Source of the DNA: Bacteroidota bacterium
GTDB lineage: Bacteria; Bacteroidota; Bacteroidia; Chitinophagales; Chitinophagaceae
NCBI GenBank assembly: GCA_023423835.1
Contig: JAFAEW010000118.1
Coordinates: 1-64,000, forward strand
Length of the DNA: 64,000 bases
Reading direction: 5' to 3'
Shown here one piece after another: positions 51,355-60,661 of this stretch (positions within the stretch are counted from its first letter, which is position 1; every line of letters starts with the position of its first letter). The notes beneath the pieces are model-generated. The model searched no databases. It was not told the DNA's origin and worked only from the letters and a program-made list of their open reading frames with translations. The position numbers were made by a program, and so were the translations under genes.

Positions 51355-51927
51355 ATGAGTTTAAAAGAATATACTACCAAACGGGATTTCACTGAAACTT
51401 CAGAACCAAAAGGCGGAAAAAGCAAATCACAGGATCTCATCTTTGTTATTCAAAAGCATGCTGCCACCCGATTGCATTATGATTTCCGGCTCGAATTGAA
51501 TGGCGTTTTAAAAAGTTGGGCGGTTCCGAAAGGGCCTTCCCTCAATCCGGCCGATAAACGCCTTGCGATGGCAGTTGAAGATCATCCCTATGATTACAAA
51601 GATTTTGAAGGGGAGATTCCCGAAGGAAACTACGGGGCTGGAAATGTAATCGTATGGGATAAAGGAACCTATGAGCCGTTGGTGCCGGCGGATTCAAAAA
51701 AAGCGAAAGAAAAAATTCTTCAGGAAGAATACGAATCCGGCTCAATGAAGATCAAACTCCACGGCGAGAAATTACAGGGGGAGTTTGCGCTCGTTCAAAT
51801 GAAAGGAAAAGAAGACAATTCGTGGTTGCTGATCAAACACAGGGATGAATTTGCATCGGAAAAGGATATTACAAAAAAGGATAAATCCGTTCTGACCGGC
51901 AAAAAACTGAAAGAAAAGAAGAAATGA
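51355..51927 (+). CDS. Stand-alone LigD-type 3'-phosphoesterase domain protein
   Basis: A 190-residue protein that consists only of the DNA ligase D phosphoesterase (PE) domain: FVIQKHAATRLHYDFRLEL (with the catalytic His and Arg), SWAVPKGPSLNPADKRLAM, VEDHPYDYKDFEGEIPEGNYGAGNVIVWD and WLLIKHRDE. In LigD this domain trims 3'-phosphate or ribonucleotide ends during non-homologous end joining. Here ligase, polymerase and Ku are not nearby. The ATG at 51355 begins the family region. It could work with other LigD proteins elsewhere in the genome. Confidence 0.9.
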   Translation: MSLKEYTTKRDFTETSEPKGGKSKSQDLIFVIQKHAATRLHYDFRLELNGVLKSWAVPKGPSLNPADKRLAMAVEDHPYDYKDFEGEIPEGNYGAGNVIVWDKGTYEPLVPADSKKAKEKILQEEYESGSMKIKLHGEKLQGEFALVQMKGKEDNSWLLIKHRDEFASEKDITKKDKSVLTGKKLKEKKK

Positions 51928-51936
51928 AGCAGGCGT

Positions 51937-52323
51937 TTATTGGAATGTTCCCGAAACTTCAACGACTACCGAGTCTGCCGTAATGGTCTGACTCTGCTGG
52001 TAAAAGCTTTGACCACCCGTTATCAACACATTACATGAAACCGGATCCGTTGCGGTTTTTCGATAAGCAACCACAGATGCTTTGGCGGTAAACGGAAGCG
52101 ATACCGATATGTCTTTACTGAAAGCAGCCCCGGTGTTATCTTCGACCACAATTTCATATCCATCAGCCGCCGTATACTTCAACCTGCAATTACTAACGTT
52201 ATCGGGACTGATTTTGTAAGTCACGGTAATTGTTGGAGGAACAACAGGCTGGGTTTCCTTATCCTTGCAGGCCGGGAAAAACGTTAGCGACAGGGCGGAA
52301 ACCAAAACAAGAAGCTTTTTCAT
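51937..52323 (-). CDS. Small lipoprotein of unknown function
   Basis: A 128-residue protein with signal and lipobox MKKLLVLVSALSLTFFPAC (Cys19) and a beta-rich body of about 105 residues (ITVTYKISPDNVSNCRLKYTAADGYEIVVED onward). Two Cys in the mature chain could pair. No family is recognised. It is convergent with the phosphoesterase gene, 9 bases from its stop. Confidence 0.7.
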   Translation of the reverse strand: MKKLLVLVSALSLTFFPACKDKETQPVVPPTITVTYKISPDNVSNCRLKYTAADGYEIVVEDNTGAAFSKDISVSLPFTAKASVVAYRKTATDPVSCNVLITGGQSFYQQSQTITADSVVVEVSGTFQ

Positions 52324-52494
52324 TTGAACGATTTTTTTGAAAAGGAGGCAAATTTCGGCTTTAATGAGCGTGCTTTCTATTAAATGTAGATTAAGATAAG
52401 TTCAATCGTTTAATCTGTTATCAGCTTTTAGGAATAGACCGGAAATTTTTTAGGTGAATGATTTCAAAAGAATCGGATTCTCTGCGGGTAAAAC

Positions 52495-52502
52495 TATCTT
52501 TG
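52495..52502 (+). promoter_or_regulatory. -7 element almost touching the Gfo/Idh/MocA start
   Basis: TATCTTTG matches TAnnTTTG and ends only 4 bases before the ATG at 52507. If used, the transcript would be leaderless or nearly so. No clear -33 TTTG is visible at the usual distance. Confidence 0.4.
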
Positions 52503-52506
52503 CTTT

Positions 52507-53511
52507 ATGCCAAATCTCAATTTTGCGCTAATTGGTTGTGGGAGAATTGCTGCGCGTCATGCAACACATATGATGACCTTTGGAAAGCTGCAGGCAGTTT
52601 GTGATATTGATCAGGAAAAAGCGAACGCATTTGCAAAGCAGTACAATTGCCGCGTATATTACCACCCCAATGATCTCATTAGGGCCGAAAAAAATATTGA
52701 TATCGCCGCGGTTTGTACACCCAACGGATTACATGCCGTGCATTCCATTGCCTGTTTAAAAGCCGGATTCAATGTACTTTGTGAAAAGCCGCTTGCAATT
52801 AAATCCCGTGATGCTAAAGAAATGATCAAAACTGCGGAGGAAACCGGCAAACAATTATTTGTGGTGAAACAAAACCGTTTCAATCCTCCGGTTGCAGCAG
52901 TAAAAAAGGCGATTGATGAAGGAAGATTGGGAAAGATTTTCAGTATGCAACTTTCCTGTTTCTGGAACCGCGATGCCGCCTATTATCAAAATTCATGGAA
53001 GGGCACAAATGCGCTTGATGGCGGAACTTTATACACCCAGTTCAGCCACTTTATTGATCTCATGTTATGGATAATGGGCGACGTGGAAGCGGTGGAAACA
53101 TTTACCGCCAACTTTGAGCACGACAAGATTATTGAGTTTGAAGATTCAGGAGTTGTTATACTGAAATTTAAAAATGGCGCCATCGGTACGCTTAACTACT
53201 CGGTAAATTCCTACAAAAAAAATATGGAAGGATCACTAACGCTGATCGCAGAAAAAGGAACGGTGAAAATCGGCGGTCAATATCTCAATGAACTCGAATA
53301 CCAACAGATCGAAAATTATCGCATCGTCGATCTTCCCGCAGGCAATACAGCCAACGATTACGGCAGTTACCGGGGATCTATGAGCAATCATGATAAGGTA
53401 TATGAAAATATTGTTTGTGCCTTAAAACAAAACGGAAAATTGCAGGTTAGTGCATTCGAAGCAATGAAGACGGTGGAAATAATTGAAAAGATTTATGAAA
53501 ATAAAAGTTGA
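52507..53511 (+). CDS. Gfo/Idh/MocA-family sugar dehydrogenase (second copy)
   Basis: A 334-residue NAD(P)-dependent oxidoreductase closely similar to the protein encoded at 1656-2690. It shows the GxGxxA Rossmann loop (FALIGCGRIAARHA), LCEKPLAIKSRDA (EKP motif), CFWNRDAAYYQNSWKGT and GGTLYTQFSHFIDLMLWIMG. It has its own promoter-like element and is not in the polysaccharide locus. A 3' piece of a further copy lies at 54370-54443, so this gene family has been duplicated locally. The sugar substrate is unknown; the WlbA/WbpB group is the closest by style. Confidence 0.88.
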   Translation: MPNLNFALIGCGRIAARHATHMMTFGKLQAVCDIDQEKANAFAKQYNCRVYYHPNDLIRAEKNIDIAAVCTPNGLHAVHSIACLKAGFNVLCEKPLAIKSRDAKEMIKTAEETGKQLFVVKQNRFNPPVAAVKKAIDEGRLGKIFSMQLSCFWNRDAAYYQNSWKGTNALDGGTLYTQFSHFIDLMLWIMGDVEAVETFTANFEHDKIIEFEDSGVVILKFKNGAIGTLNYSVNSYKKNMEGSLTLIAEKGTVKIGGQYLNELEYQQIENYRIVDLPAGNTANDYGSYRGSMSNHDKVYENIVCALKQNGKLQVSAFEAMKTVEIIEKIYENKS

Positions 53512-53591
53512 CCGGAAGACGAATCGTACGAACTTTGCTAAATGATGGGCCCGGAGATTACACGAAACACATGAACCAAAAAAACTAACAG

Positions 53592-54323
53592 ATGAGACAA
53601 TACAATGCACATTTAACTGCTTTAATTTCTATCACCACCGTTCTTTTTTTGAGCGCTTGCAGTCCAAAAATATCAACGAAATTGACCAAAGAATATCCAG
53701 CTTTGGATGCTAAACAGGCTTTTTTAGTCATCGGAATCGACGAAACACCACCCGACGATGCGGAAATTTTAGGAACAGTAAAGATTGGAGATAACGGCCT
53801 TAGCGTAAATTGTACTTACGAAGCTGCGATCGAATATGCAAAAATAGAAGCGAGAAGCGTCGGTGGAAACGCAATAAAGATAACCGAACACAAGACACCT
53901 GCTGCTTTCGGAAGCTCTTGTCATAGAATTTCTGCTAACATATTAAAAATAGCGAATATTGATAAGCATATAGCATTAGAAGAGGAAGTACTGGAGAACG
54001 CCGACTATGCCGTTTTAAATGTCTATCGCTATAGTGGTCCCGGTGCCCTGGTTGGGTTCGACCTGTATCTGGGAGATTCTGTCATTTGCCGGGTAAAAAA
54101 TAACTTTAAAACAACGCTGTATATAAAAAAGGACGGCTTAAATACTCTTTGGGCTAAGACGGAAGTAAAATCTGAAGTTCCAATTGATGTAAAAATGGGG
54201 AAGACATATTACTTGCGATGCGGAATTGTTATGGGCGCATTTGTCGGACGCCCAAAATTGGAATTAATAGACTTCAGAGCCGGGAAACCGGCCTTCGAAT
54301 CCTTCAAAGCCAAAAACAAATGA
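53592..54323 (+). CDS. Lipoprotein with a DUF2846-like domain
   Basis: A 243-residue protein with a lipoprotein signal (LISITTVLFLSAC; Cys23). The N-terminal part has YAKIEARSVGGNAIKITEHK, similar in style to small YbjQ/RcsF-type domains. The C-terminal part has NVYRYSGPGALVGFDLYLGDSVICRVKNN and MGKTYYLRCGIVMGAFVGRPKLELI, close to the DUF2846 pattern. Function unknown; such proteins sit on the outer-membrane inner face. It lies between the Gfo/Idh/MocA gene and a 3' fragment of a related gene, as if inserted in a duplication. Confidence 0.7.
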   Translation: MRQYNAHLTALISITTVLFLSACSPKISTKLTKEYPALDAKQAFLVIGIDETPPDDAEILGTVKIGDNGLSVNCTYEAAIEYAKIEARSVGGNAIKITEHKTPAAFGSSCHRISANILKIANIDKHIALEEEVLENADYAVLNVYRYSGPGALVGFDLYLGDSVICRVKNNFKTTLYIKKDGLNTLWAKTEVKSEVPIDVKMGKTYYLRCGIVMGAFVGRPKLELIDFRAGKPAFESFKAKNK

Positions 54324-54369
54324 AGGACGATAAATTGTAAAATCAGGTAACTCAAGGCAGCTTATAAGC

Positions 54370-54443
54370 AACACGGGAAATTTACGGGTAAGTGCCTTTG
54401 AAGGAATGAAAACGGTGGAAGTGATTGAAAGGATTTATGGAAA
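54370..54443 (+). pseudogene. 3' fragment of a Gfo/Idh/MocA gene
   Basis: The frame GNLRVSAFEGMKTVEVIERI then YGN matches the last 25 residues of the dehydrogenase at 52507-53511 (GKLQVSAFEAMKTVEIIEKIYEN). No other part of the gene is present. It is a leftover of duplication, deletion or recombination flanking the lipoprotein gene. Confidence 0.8.
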
Positions 54444-54497
54444 TCGCTTTCTTGACACTATAATCATTTTTGCATACTCAATCAAATCCTGTCTCAT

Positions 54498-55592
54498 TTA
54501 CCCGCTCCCTGAATTTCCTCTAAAATAGTCGGCAGGAATTATTAATTCATTTTCATTTGCTACAACGGAAAAGAAAATATAAGAATTTGTCTTTTTTGAA
54601 TTGATGATAGCCGTCCTCCAATTTTTCATATCGCGGAGGATATGATATATGTAGTTTTCTAATTTTTCATCGTTAACGGAAGATGCAACGTTTATAGTTT
54701 CAACATTGTCGTTCTTATTAACTTCCAAACTGACTAATAGCCACTGATCTCTTACCGGCAAATCATATTTTGAGAGTCGCTGCTGAATTTGAGGAAGATA
54801 TGAGCCTATTGAATCGTCATACCGTATAGTAATAATACTGTTACCGGGGCATCCCATAAAATTTTCATAAAGATTGAGAATTTCAGTGGCGTAAGTCTCT
54901 GTCAGCCCGATACGGGGAATATCCTGATAGTCCTTGCCATTGGAGATACTTTTTATGTAAGTACCTTCATCATAGATTTCATAGGAGATTGGGAACGCCC
55001 CAATATTCGAAAAAGACCACTTTCCATCTTTCTTCCCGTTCTTCACAGATCCGGCAGTTTCAAAGGGAGAGCATAAGTGATAGTTAGTAAAACGTGTTTT
55101 TAAAAACCCGTTTTTATTTTGTACCACTGCTTTACCTTTTCGATCATATGCTTCAACTACTACGGGTTCACCTTCGAAATAATCATATATCTTTTGAATT
55201 TTACCATTGGAATAATAGAAAGTCCAGACACCCGTTCTAACGTTATTGTCATATTCACCTTCCTCTTTTATTTTCCCGTTTTCATAGTAGTATGTCCCCG
55301 AGCCGCTTAAATTGTTATCTTTCATTGTTCCTTCAAAAAATCTCTTTCCACTAATGTAGTAATCAGTAAAATTACCACCGACATTCGGCCACGTAGAATC
55401 AATTTTCCCGACTCTGTAATACCCTGCACATTTCTTATCTTTTATAACGCCCACGCAATTGAAGTAAACCTTGATACTGTCGCCGTTATACAACTCTAAA
55501 AACGTACCTACTTTAAAATTGTCGGCAAGTTTAGGCTGGGCGGTGGCAGAAAGACAAAGCAGAGAACATAACAGGTTGACAATCTTTTTCAT
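54498..55592 (-). CDS. MORN-variant/YwqK-like exported protein
   Basis: A 364-residue protein with a signal peptide (MKKIVNLLCSLLCLSATAQ; the ATG at 55592 is used). In the first half are MORN-like repeats of the bacterial YwqK type: DYYISGKRFFEGTMKDNNLSGSGTYYYENGKIKEEGEYDNNVRTGVWTFYYSNGKI. The C-terminal part (LEVNKNDNVETINVASSV...YIYHILRDMKNWRTA) resembles a TonB C-terminal-like fold. Such Bacteroidota proteins are thought to be exported antitoxin-like or surface proteins; no partner is apparent. The gap to 54443 and to 55656 has nothing else. Confidence 0.75.
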   Translation of the reverse strand: MKKIVNLLCSLLCLSATAQPKLADNFKVGTFLELYNGDSIKVYFNCVGVIKDKKCAGYYRVGKIDSTWPNVGGNFTDYYISGKRFFEGTMKDNNLSGSGTYYYENGKIKEEGEYDNNVRTGVWTFYYSNGKIQKIYDYFEGEPVVVEAYDRKGKAVVQNKNGFLKTRFTNYHLCSPFETAGSVKNGKKDGKWSFSNIGAFPISYEIYDEGTYIKSISNGKDYQDIPRIGLTETYATEILNLYENFMGCPGNSIITIRYDDSIGSYLPQIQQRLSKYDLPVRDQWLLVSLEVNKNDNVETINVASSVNDEKLENYIYHILRDMKNWRTAIINSKKTNSYIFFSVVANENELIIPADYFRGNSGSG

Positions 55593-55655
55593 TCTTATTT
55601 TCAAATAGTGAACAAAATAAAAACTTTCCGATGAACTAACCCGGTTTTCAACTTC

Positions 55656-57200
55656 TTATTTATTTGACACTCCTATATGATACTCCTGTATTTTAGGATC
55701 GTGTTCAGGACTTAACGTGAAATCAATTCTGAGATCGTCTTTTTCCCCGTGAATAATAAAATAACCTCTCAGATTGTTTTCAGGAATAACTGGCGAAACG
55801 GACTTTATTTTTCCCATTCGTTTAAACAGGCTGACAGCTTCTTTCTTTAACGAATCAATTGAATAATCCAAAAAGAAATTATCAGCAAAAATATTTGCGG
55901 CGTCGTTTATCTTCCAATCAGGCAAAATCGAAACCAGTTGAGATTTTCTTTTTTCCAGAATTTGCGATGCCGCGGTTTTCCGTTTTTCCAATTTTGCTAA
56001 AGTGATCAAAGTGTCCAATACCTGCATATTCAACAGTCCCGGCGCTCCATAAGTAAGATTACTGAACGAAACAATGCCAATATCATAGTCGGCAAGTATT
56101 TTCCAATCGCTGCCATAGCCCGGCAATCCGCCGCTGTGGCCAATGAAAGTCCGTTCTTTGCAATCTCTTATCCACCGTAACCCATAGCCGTAAGCATTTG
56201 CAACCGCACATTTATTTCCCGGTTGGATATTGTAATCCGGGATCAGCGACGCAAAGTTCCAGGGATGTTGCATTTCGCGTACGGAACTTCTTTTTACCGG
56301 TCCCGATTCTGCTCCACTCCGTGGTGGCCAGGCATTGAGTTGAAATGCCATATATTTTGAAAAATCTTCGATCGAACTAATCATTCCTCCCATTGCACCA
56401 TAGGCTCCATGGTGTAAAATCGGTTGCAATTCCCATTTTCCATTCAACCACCGGTATCCTTTTGCAAATTCGTTGGAAGGAATGTCTGAAAATTCAAAAG
56501 TTGTATGATTCATTCCAAGGGGCCGTAAAATGTTGGCCGTGATGTAATCCTCATATTTCATCCTACTTACATTGCTGATGATTCTTCCGAGCAAAGCAAA
56601 ACCGGTGTTGCTGTATTCGTAGGCGATGCCGGCAACATTGGAATAGGAGAAGCCTTCTTTCATCCAACGGGTGAATGTGCTGTCTGCGATATCTAATTGC
56701 CGGTCGCCCCAGGGATTGTCTTCGGGAAATCCCGCCGCATGCATCATTAAATCCCTCACAGTGATTGCAGGAGCATCAGAGGTCAGATATTTCGCATTTT
56801 TCATTTCGGGGATATAGTCTGAAACGGGATCATCCATCCTCAGTTTTCCTTCGTCCCGGAGTCTTAAAATTGCCATTGCTGTGAAGCTTTTCGACATGGA
56901 AGCAATTCTGTATAAAGAAGTGGCTGAGGCGGGAATCTTCTTTTCAATATCTGCAAATCCCCAACTTCCGGTGTAAACCAGTTCACCTTCAGATACAATT
57001 CCAAAAACAACAGAGGGAAACTTGTGCGAACGGGCGTAGTCCTCAAACATCTTTTGAATCGTAGGAAAAACGGTCTCGAGCCGCGTCAGCCGGCCGCTGT
57101 CAAAAGCACGGACATTGGTTTGTGCGGATCCGGGATTTGCAAAGAAAAAAAAGGCGATGAGTGCTAAAACAATCGGCCGTTTGAGAAAAGAAAAATTCAT
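55656..57200 (-). CDS. Serine hydrolase, beta-lactamase (class C-like) family
   Basis: A 514-residue exported protein of the class C beta-lactamase / D-aminopeptidase fold. The signal peptide FLKRPIVLALIAFFFFANPGSA ends near residue 26. SMSK is the SxxK nucleophile motif (Ser101, Lys104), YEYSNTGF the YxN motif and GHSGGLPGYGSDW the HxG motif. A C-terminal domain of about 120 residues follows. Targets may be peptidoglycan peptides, beta-lactams or other amides or esters; which one cannot be read. Start ATG at 57200 begins the signal peptide. Confidence 0.88.
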   Translation of the reverse strand: MNFSFLKRPIVLALIAFFFFANPGSAQTNVRAFDSGRLTRLETVFPTIQKMFEDYARSHKFPSVVFGIVSEGELVYTGSWGFADIEKKIPASATSLYRIASMSKSFTAMAILRLRDEGKLRMDDPVSDYIPEMKNAKYLTSDAPAITVRDLMMHAAGFPEDNPWGDRQLDIADSTFTRWMKEGFSYSNVAGIAYEYSNTGFALLGRIISNVSRMKYEDYITANILRPLGMNHTTFEFSDIPSNEFAKGYRWLNGKWELQPILHHGAYGAMGGMISSIEDFSKYMAFQLNAWPPRSGAESGPVKRSSVREMQHPWNFASLIPDYNIQPGNKCAVANAYGYGLRWIRDCKERTFIGHSGGLPGYGSDWKILADYDIGIVSFSNLTYGAPGLLNMQVLDTLITLAKLEKRKTAASQILEKRKSQLVSILPDWKINDAANIFADNFFLDYSIDSLKKEAVSLFKRMGKIKSVSPVIPENNLRGYFIIHGEKDDLRIDFTLSPEHDPKIQEYHIGVSNK

Positions 57201-57256
57201 GACGAAGCGTTTCAAACCGGAAAGTATGAAAAATTCGCTTGAGGATGACAGGCATC

Positions 57257-57290
57257 AAAAAAATCGGGGCGCACTATGTACGCCCCAATT
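57257..57290 (-). terminator. Terminator of gcvH
   Basis: An inverted repeat with core ggggcg / cgcccc, extended by aattgggg-like pairing, and a 7-base T run on the - strand directly follows the gcvH stop at 57317. Confidence 0.75.
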
Positions 57291-57316
57291 GGGTTATATC
57301 TTAAGGTAAATCAGTT

Positions 57317-57697
57317 TTATCCCACCAGTTCCTGGTATTGGGTGGCAGAAAGAAGGCCTTCTACCTCATTGAGATCCTTCACCTCCATTTTAATCATCCA
57401 TCCTTCGCCATAAGGATCTTTATTTACCAGTTCAGGATTTGACTCAAGTGCGGCATTTACTTCCAGCACTTTTCCGGCAACCGGTGAAAAAAGATCGCTC
57501 ACTGTTTTTACAGCCTCTACCGTTCCAAACACCTCATCGGCCCCTACATCTTGTCCAACAGAACTGATATCAACATAAACGATGTCTCCGAGTTCCTGTT
57601 GTGCAAATTCAGTAATCCCGATGGTGGCCGTATTACCGTCGGTAATTTTTATCCATTCATGGTCTTTGGTGTATTTAATATCTTCCGGGAAGTTCAT
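57317..57697 (-). CDS. gcvH: Glycine cleavage system H protein
   Basis: A 126-residue lipoyl carrier. It starts YTKDHEWIKI, has GITEFAQQELGDIVYVD, and the lipoylated Lys is Lys64 in VEAVKTVSDLFSP, followed by GKVLEVNAALESNPELVNKDPYGEGWMIKM. It shuttles the aminomethyl group between GcvP, GcvT and GcvL. The other glycine-cleavage genes are not nearby. Single-gene unit with its own terminator. Confidence 0.95.
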   Translation of the reverse strand: MNFPEDIKYTKDHEWIKITDGNTATIGITEFAQQELGDIVYVDISSVGQDVGADEVFGTVEAVKTVSDLFSPVAGKVLEVNAALESNPELVNKDPYGEGWMIKMEVKDLNEVEGLLSATQYQELVG

Positions 57698-57761
57698 AAA
57701 GAGGTATTTTTGGCAATATTAATCAAATAAATTTTAGGAACGAATATAGAATCGGTAAATA

Positions 57762-58469
57762 TCAATTAAGCATTTTCATTTTCATACGAACGTCCTGAAC
57801 GGGGCGGTCATAATCATCTTTTTCAACGGCGGCGATTTTATCAATCACATCCAACCCTTCAACCACTTCTCCGAAAACCGTATAATTCTGATCGAGCATT
57901 GGTGTTCCACCCAGCGTTTTGTAGATTTCCCGTTGAGCTTCTGTGTAATAAAAAGCCGGATTATTTTGTCTTACTGCCTGGCATTCTACCGCATTTAATT
58001 CGGCCGCATCGAATTTTTTTCCCTGAACAATGTAAAACTGGCAATTGCTGCTTGCTTTTGCAGGGTTATTATCCCGGGCTGCGGCGAGCGCTCCTTTTTT
58101 ATGGATCAGATCTTTTCTGAATTCAGCCGGGATACGATCACCCGGTGCTGATCCCATTCCAAGTCTTTCTCCGGCAGCAGCGTTTTTGCTGTTAGGATCT
58201 CCACCCTGGATCATAAACTCTTCGATCACGCGATGGAACAGCAGGCTATCGAAAAATCCCTGCTCAACAAGTTTTACAAAATTATCCCGATGAAGCGGCG
58301 TAGAATCATATAATCTGATCACCATATTTCCAAAATTGGTGGATACCTCTACCAATCTTTCTTTGGACTGATTTGATTTAACTTCAGGCACTGGCTTTTT
58401 ATTTTTATGTTGGGCAAAAACAGAGGTAACGCAAAAAACTGCGAATAAAAATATTGAAAATCTTTTCAT
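57762..58469 (-). CDS. Cyclophilin-type peptidyl-prolyl cis-trans isomerase, exported
   Basis: A 235-residue protein with signal peptide MKRFSIFLFAVFCVTSVFAQ. The cyclophilin domain shows FHRVIEEFMIQGGDPNSKNA, HKKGALAAARDNNPAKASSNCQFYIVQGKKFD and the YTVFGEVVEGLDVIDKIA region, all typical. Isomerises prolyl bonds of periplasmic or outer-membrane clients. The next gene ends 9 bases before its start, suggesting an operon. Confidence 0.92.
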   Translation of the reverse strand: MKRFSIFLFAVFCVTSVFAQHKNKKPVPEVKSNQSKERLVEVSTNFGNMVIRLYDSTPLHRDNFVKLVEQGFFDSLLFHRVIEEFMIQGGDPNSKNAAAGERLGMGSAPGDRIPAEFRKDLIHKKGALAAARDNNPAKASSNCQFYIVQGKKFDAAELNAVECQAVRQNNPAFYYTEAQREIYKTLGGTPMLDQNYTVFGEVVEGLDVIDKIAAVEKDDYDRPVQDVRMKMKMLN

Positions 58470-58478
58470 TAGTAATAA

Positions 58479-58823
58479 TTAAAATCCCTTGTTGCTGAAA
58501 TAAAGTAAGATATGATCTTTTAAAAAGTTTTCCTGCTCTACCAGGTTGATGGCGGGCATCTCCTTGAGCTGACGGAAATGAGGCCAGCCATCTTTGTCGA
58601 CCCGTTCGAGTTCAAAAAAGCCGCTTACGCTAAGCAGGGTACAGACTGCCACATGCATCAGGTCCTGCTTTTGTTCTTTGGTTATCTTTTTTGAGAAAAA
58701 ATTTGTTTCCTGTATTCCTATAAGAAAAAGGATGGCTTCCATATCGGGCTTCTTTCCAAACCTTTCCATGAGTTTAGCCTCAAGCGCCCACCACCTTTGT
58801 ACAATGTCGTCCGTTGCTGTCAT
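58479..58823 (-). CDS. Conserved hypothetical protein (114 residues)
   Basis: A 114-residue soluble protein without a signal: MTATDDIVQRWWALEAKLMERFGKKPDMEAILFLIGIQE onward. It looks all-helical with a conserved MEAILFLIGIQE heart and HFRQLKEMPAINLVEQENFL at the end. It is the kind of small protein conserved across Bacteroidota, but I cannot name a function. It lies just upstream of the cyclophilin gene, and stop and next start are 9 bases apart. Confidence 0.7.
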   Translation of the reverse strand: MTATDDIVQRWWALEAKLMERFGKKPDMEAILFLIGIQETNFFSKKITKEQKQDLMHVAVCTLLSVSGFFELERVDKDGWPHFRQLKEMPAINLVEQENFLKDHILLYFSNKGF

Positions 58824-58867
58824 GCTGCAAAAATATTGAGATTTAAGAGGAAATTTTCAATCTTAAC

Positions 58868-60481
58868 TTATTTCACTTCCTGCATTAATTTTCTTACGAG
58901 GGGTGAAATAATAATGAGAACAACGCCGGCAATTAAAGCGTAGATGGCAAGCTGCCGGTAACCATCGGTATAGGTATGCAGTTTTTGAACGAGAGAATCA
59001 TTTTGTGTTCCTTCTGCCATTCCTGCTCCCAGAAGACCGGCCACATATTGGCCGTAGGCACTTGCCAGAAACCACATACCCATCATCATACCCTGTAATT
59101 TTTGAGGAGATAATTTCGTCATAATCGACAGTCCGATCGGCGATAAACAAAGCTCTCCAAAAGTAATTACAAGATAGGCAAGCGCGAAAACGTCGAGATT
59201 TGCGACGCCATCGATCGCAAAAAACCGGGTGGCGTAGAAAGTGAAAAAGGCACCGGCGAGAAACAAAAATCCTAATCCGAACTTCACAACGGTATTGGGT
59301 TCGATCTTCTTTTTAGCCAGTGCGATCCACACGATGCCCACGATTGGCGCAAAGATGATCACAAACAGCGAATTTGCTGAATTATTCACCCCGTTTGGAT
59401 CGAGATGGATAAAGCCAAGCGCCGTATCATCAAGGTTATGAGCGGCAAACAAACTCAAAGAACCTCCGCTTTGTTCAAAAAACGCCCAGAAGATGATAGA
59501 AAAAATGATGAATATCAGCGCTGCCCACAACTTCTTCCGTTCTGCTGCGGTAACTTTCGTCATTTCATAGAAAAGATACAGTAAGGTAGCGGGGCCGATG
59601 ATGTACATAAACCAATCCGTGTATTCGGTCTTGGCAACCATCGTCATGATTATCGGAATGGCGATGAGCGAGCCGGCGTACACGGCGTAATCGTACCATT
59701 TTTTTCCGGATTTGATTTTATGGGGAATTTCAACCGGGTTGGTCTTCATTGTTTCGATTCCACCCGTTTCCGGAATCCTTTCGACCGTATCATCCTGCCA
59801 TTTGAAAGGGGAAAGACCGATTGGTCCGAGGTTTTTCTTGGTGAGCAGAAAGTTGATGAGACTGATGATCATTACGAGACCCGCCAATCCGAAAGCTACG
59901 TTCCACCGGTATTGTTCGGGAATCACGCCCCCCAGCAGTTGTCCTTTGCCGATTGCAATACAGGCATAGCCGCCAATCAACGCCCCGATATTGATTCCCG
60001 AATAGAAGAGCGAAAATCCCGCATCGCGTCTGTAATCGCCCCTTTTATAGAGACTACCCACCATGGTGGAAATGTTGGGTTTGAAAAAACCGGTTCCTAT
60101 GATGGTGAAACTGATGCCGAGAAAAAACTGGTTTTCAGGGAAAGGATTGATCGCAAGAATGGCACTTCCAATGATCATCATGAGGCCTCCCCAAAAGAGA
60201 GATTTCCGAAAACCCAGAATTTTGTCGGCAAACAATCCTCCGATAAAAGTAAATGCATATACAAATGCCTGTGTGGCTCCGTATTGAAGGTTTGCCTGAA
60301 CCGGGCTCATATGTTCGCCGTTATTCAGTATGAGATGCGTAACCATAAAATAGGTAAGCATTCCACGCATTCCGTAAAAACAAAATCGCTCCCACATTTC
60401 CGAAAAAAAGAGCGACCATATTTGTTTGGGATATTTACCCTTAAAACTTTGAATCTGATCAAGCGTCAATTGTTGCTCCAT
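58868..60481 (-). CDS. POT-family proton-dependent peptide transporter
   Basis: A 537-residue membrane protein. The family ExxER-type motif is FSEMWERFCFYGMRGML at the N-terminus; FKPNISTMVGSLY and FSLFYSGINIGALIGGY are the PTR2 signatures. About 12-14 helices follow. It carries di- and tripeptides into the cell with protons. Only the organism's general nutrition can be inferred. No neighbouring gene is linked. Confidence 0.92.
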   Translation of the reverse strand: MEQQLTLDQIQSFKGKYPKQIWSLFFSEMWERFCFYGMRGMLTYFMVTHLILNNGEHMSPVQANLQYGATQAFVYAFTFIGGLFADKILGFRKSLFWGGLMMIIGSAILAINPFPENQFFLGISFTIIGTGFFKPNISTMVGSLYKRGDYRRDAGFSLFYSGINIGALIGGYACIAIGKGQLLGGVIPEQYRWNVAFGLAGLVMIISLINFLLTKKNLGPIGLSPFKWQDDTVERIPETGGIETMKTNPVEIPHKIKSGKKWYDYAVYAGSLIAIPIIMTMVAKTEYTDWFMYIIGPATLLYLFYEMTKVTAAERKKLWAALIFIIFSIIFWAFFEQSGGSLSLFAAHNLDDTALGFIHLDPNGVNNSANSLFVIIFAPIVGIVWIALAKKKIEPNTVVKFGLGFLFLAGAFFTFYATRFFAIDGVANLDVFALAYLVITFGELCLSPIGLSIMTKLSPQKLQGMMMGMWFLASAYGQYVAGLLGAGMAEGTQNDSLVQKLHTYTDGYRQLAIYALIAGVVLIIISPLVRKLMQEVK

Positions 60482-60661
60482 TAAGATTAGTTTAATTTCA
60501 AATGTCAGGCAATAATTAGAAACCGAAAATATTAAGGCGGTAAGATAATGACAAATAGGTTTTCGGCAAATGAATTAATTAATTTATTAGCCAATTCATT
60601 CCCCGGATGAATAAAAAAATCGCTGATCTTCGGACATCAAAGCTTTTTGACCGGCAACCCA

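Noticed and set aside
54324..54497. Possible small gene after the lipoprotein
   Set aside because: Only the 25-residue Gfo/Idh/MocA tail is recognisable, without a start codon.
59720..60484. 254-codon + strand frame opposite the POT transporter
   Set aside because: Antisense to a well-conserved transporter; no protein-like features.
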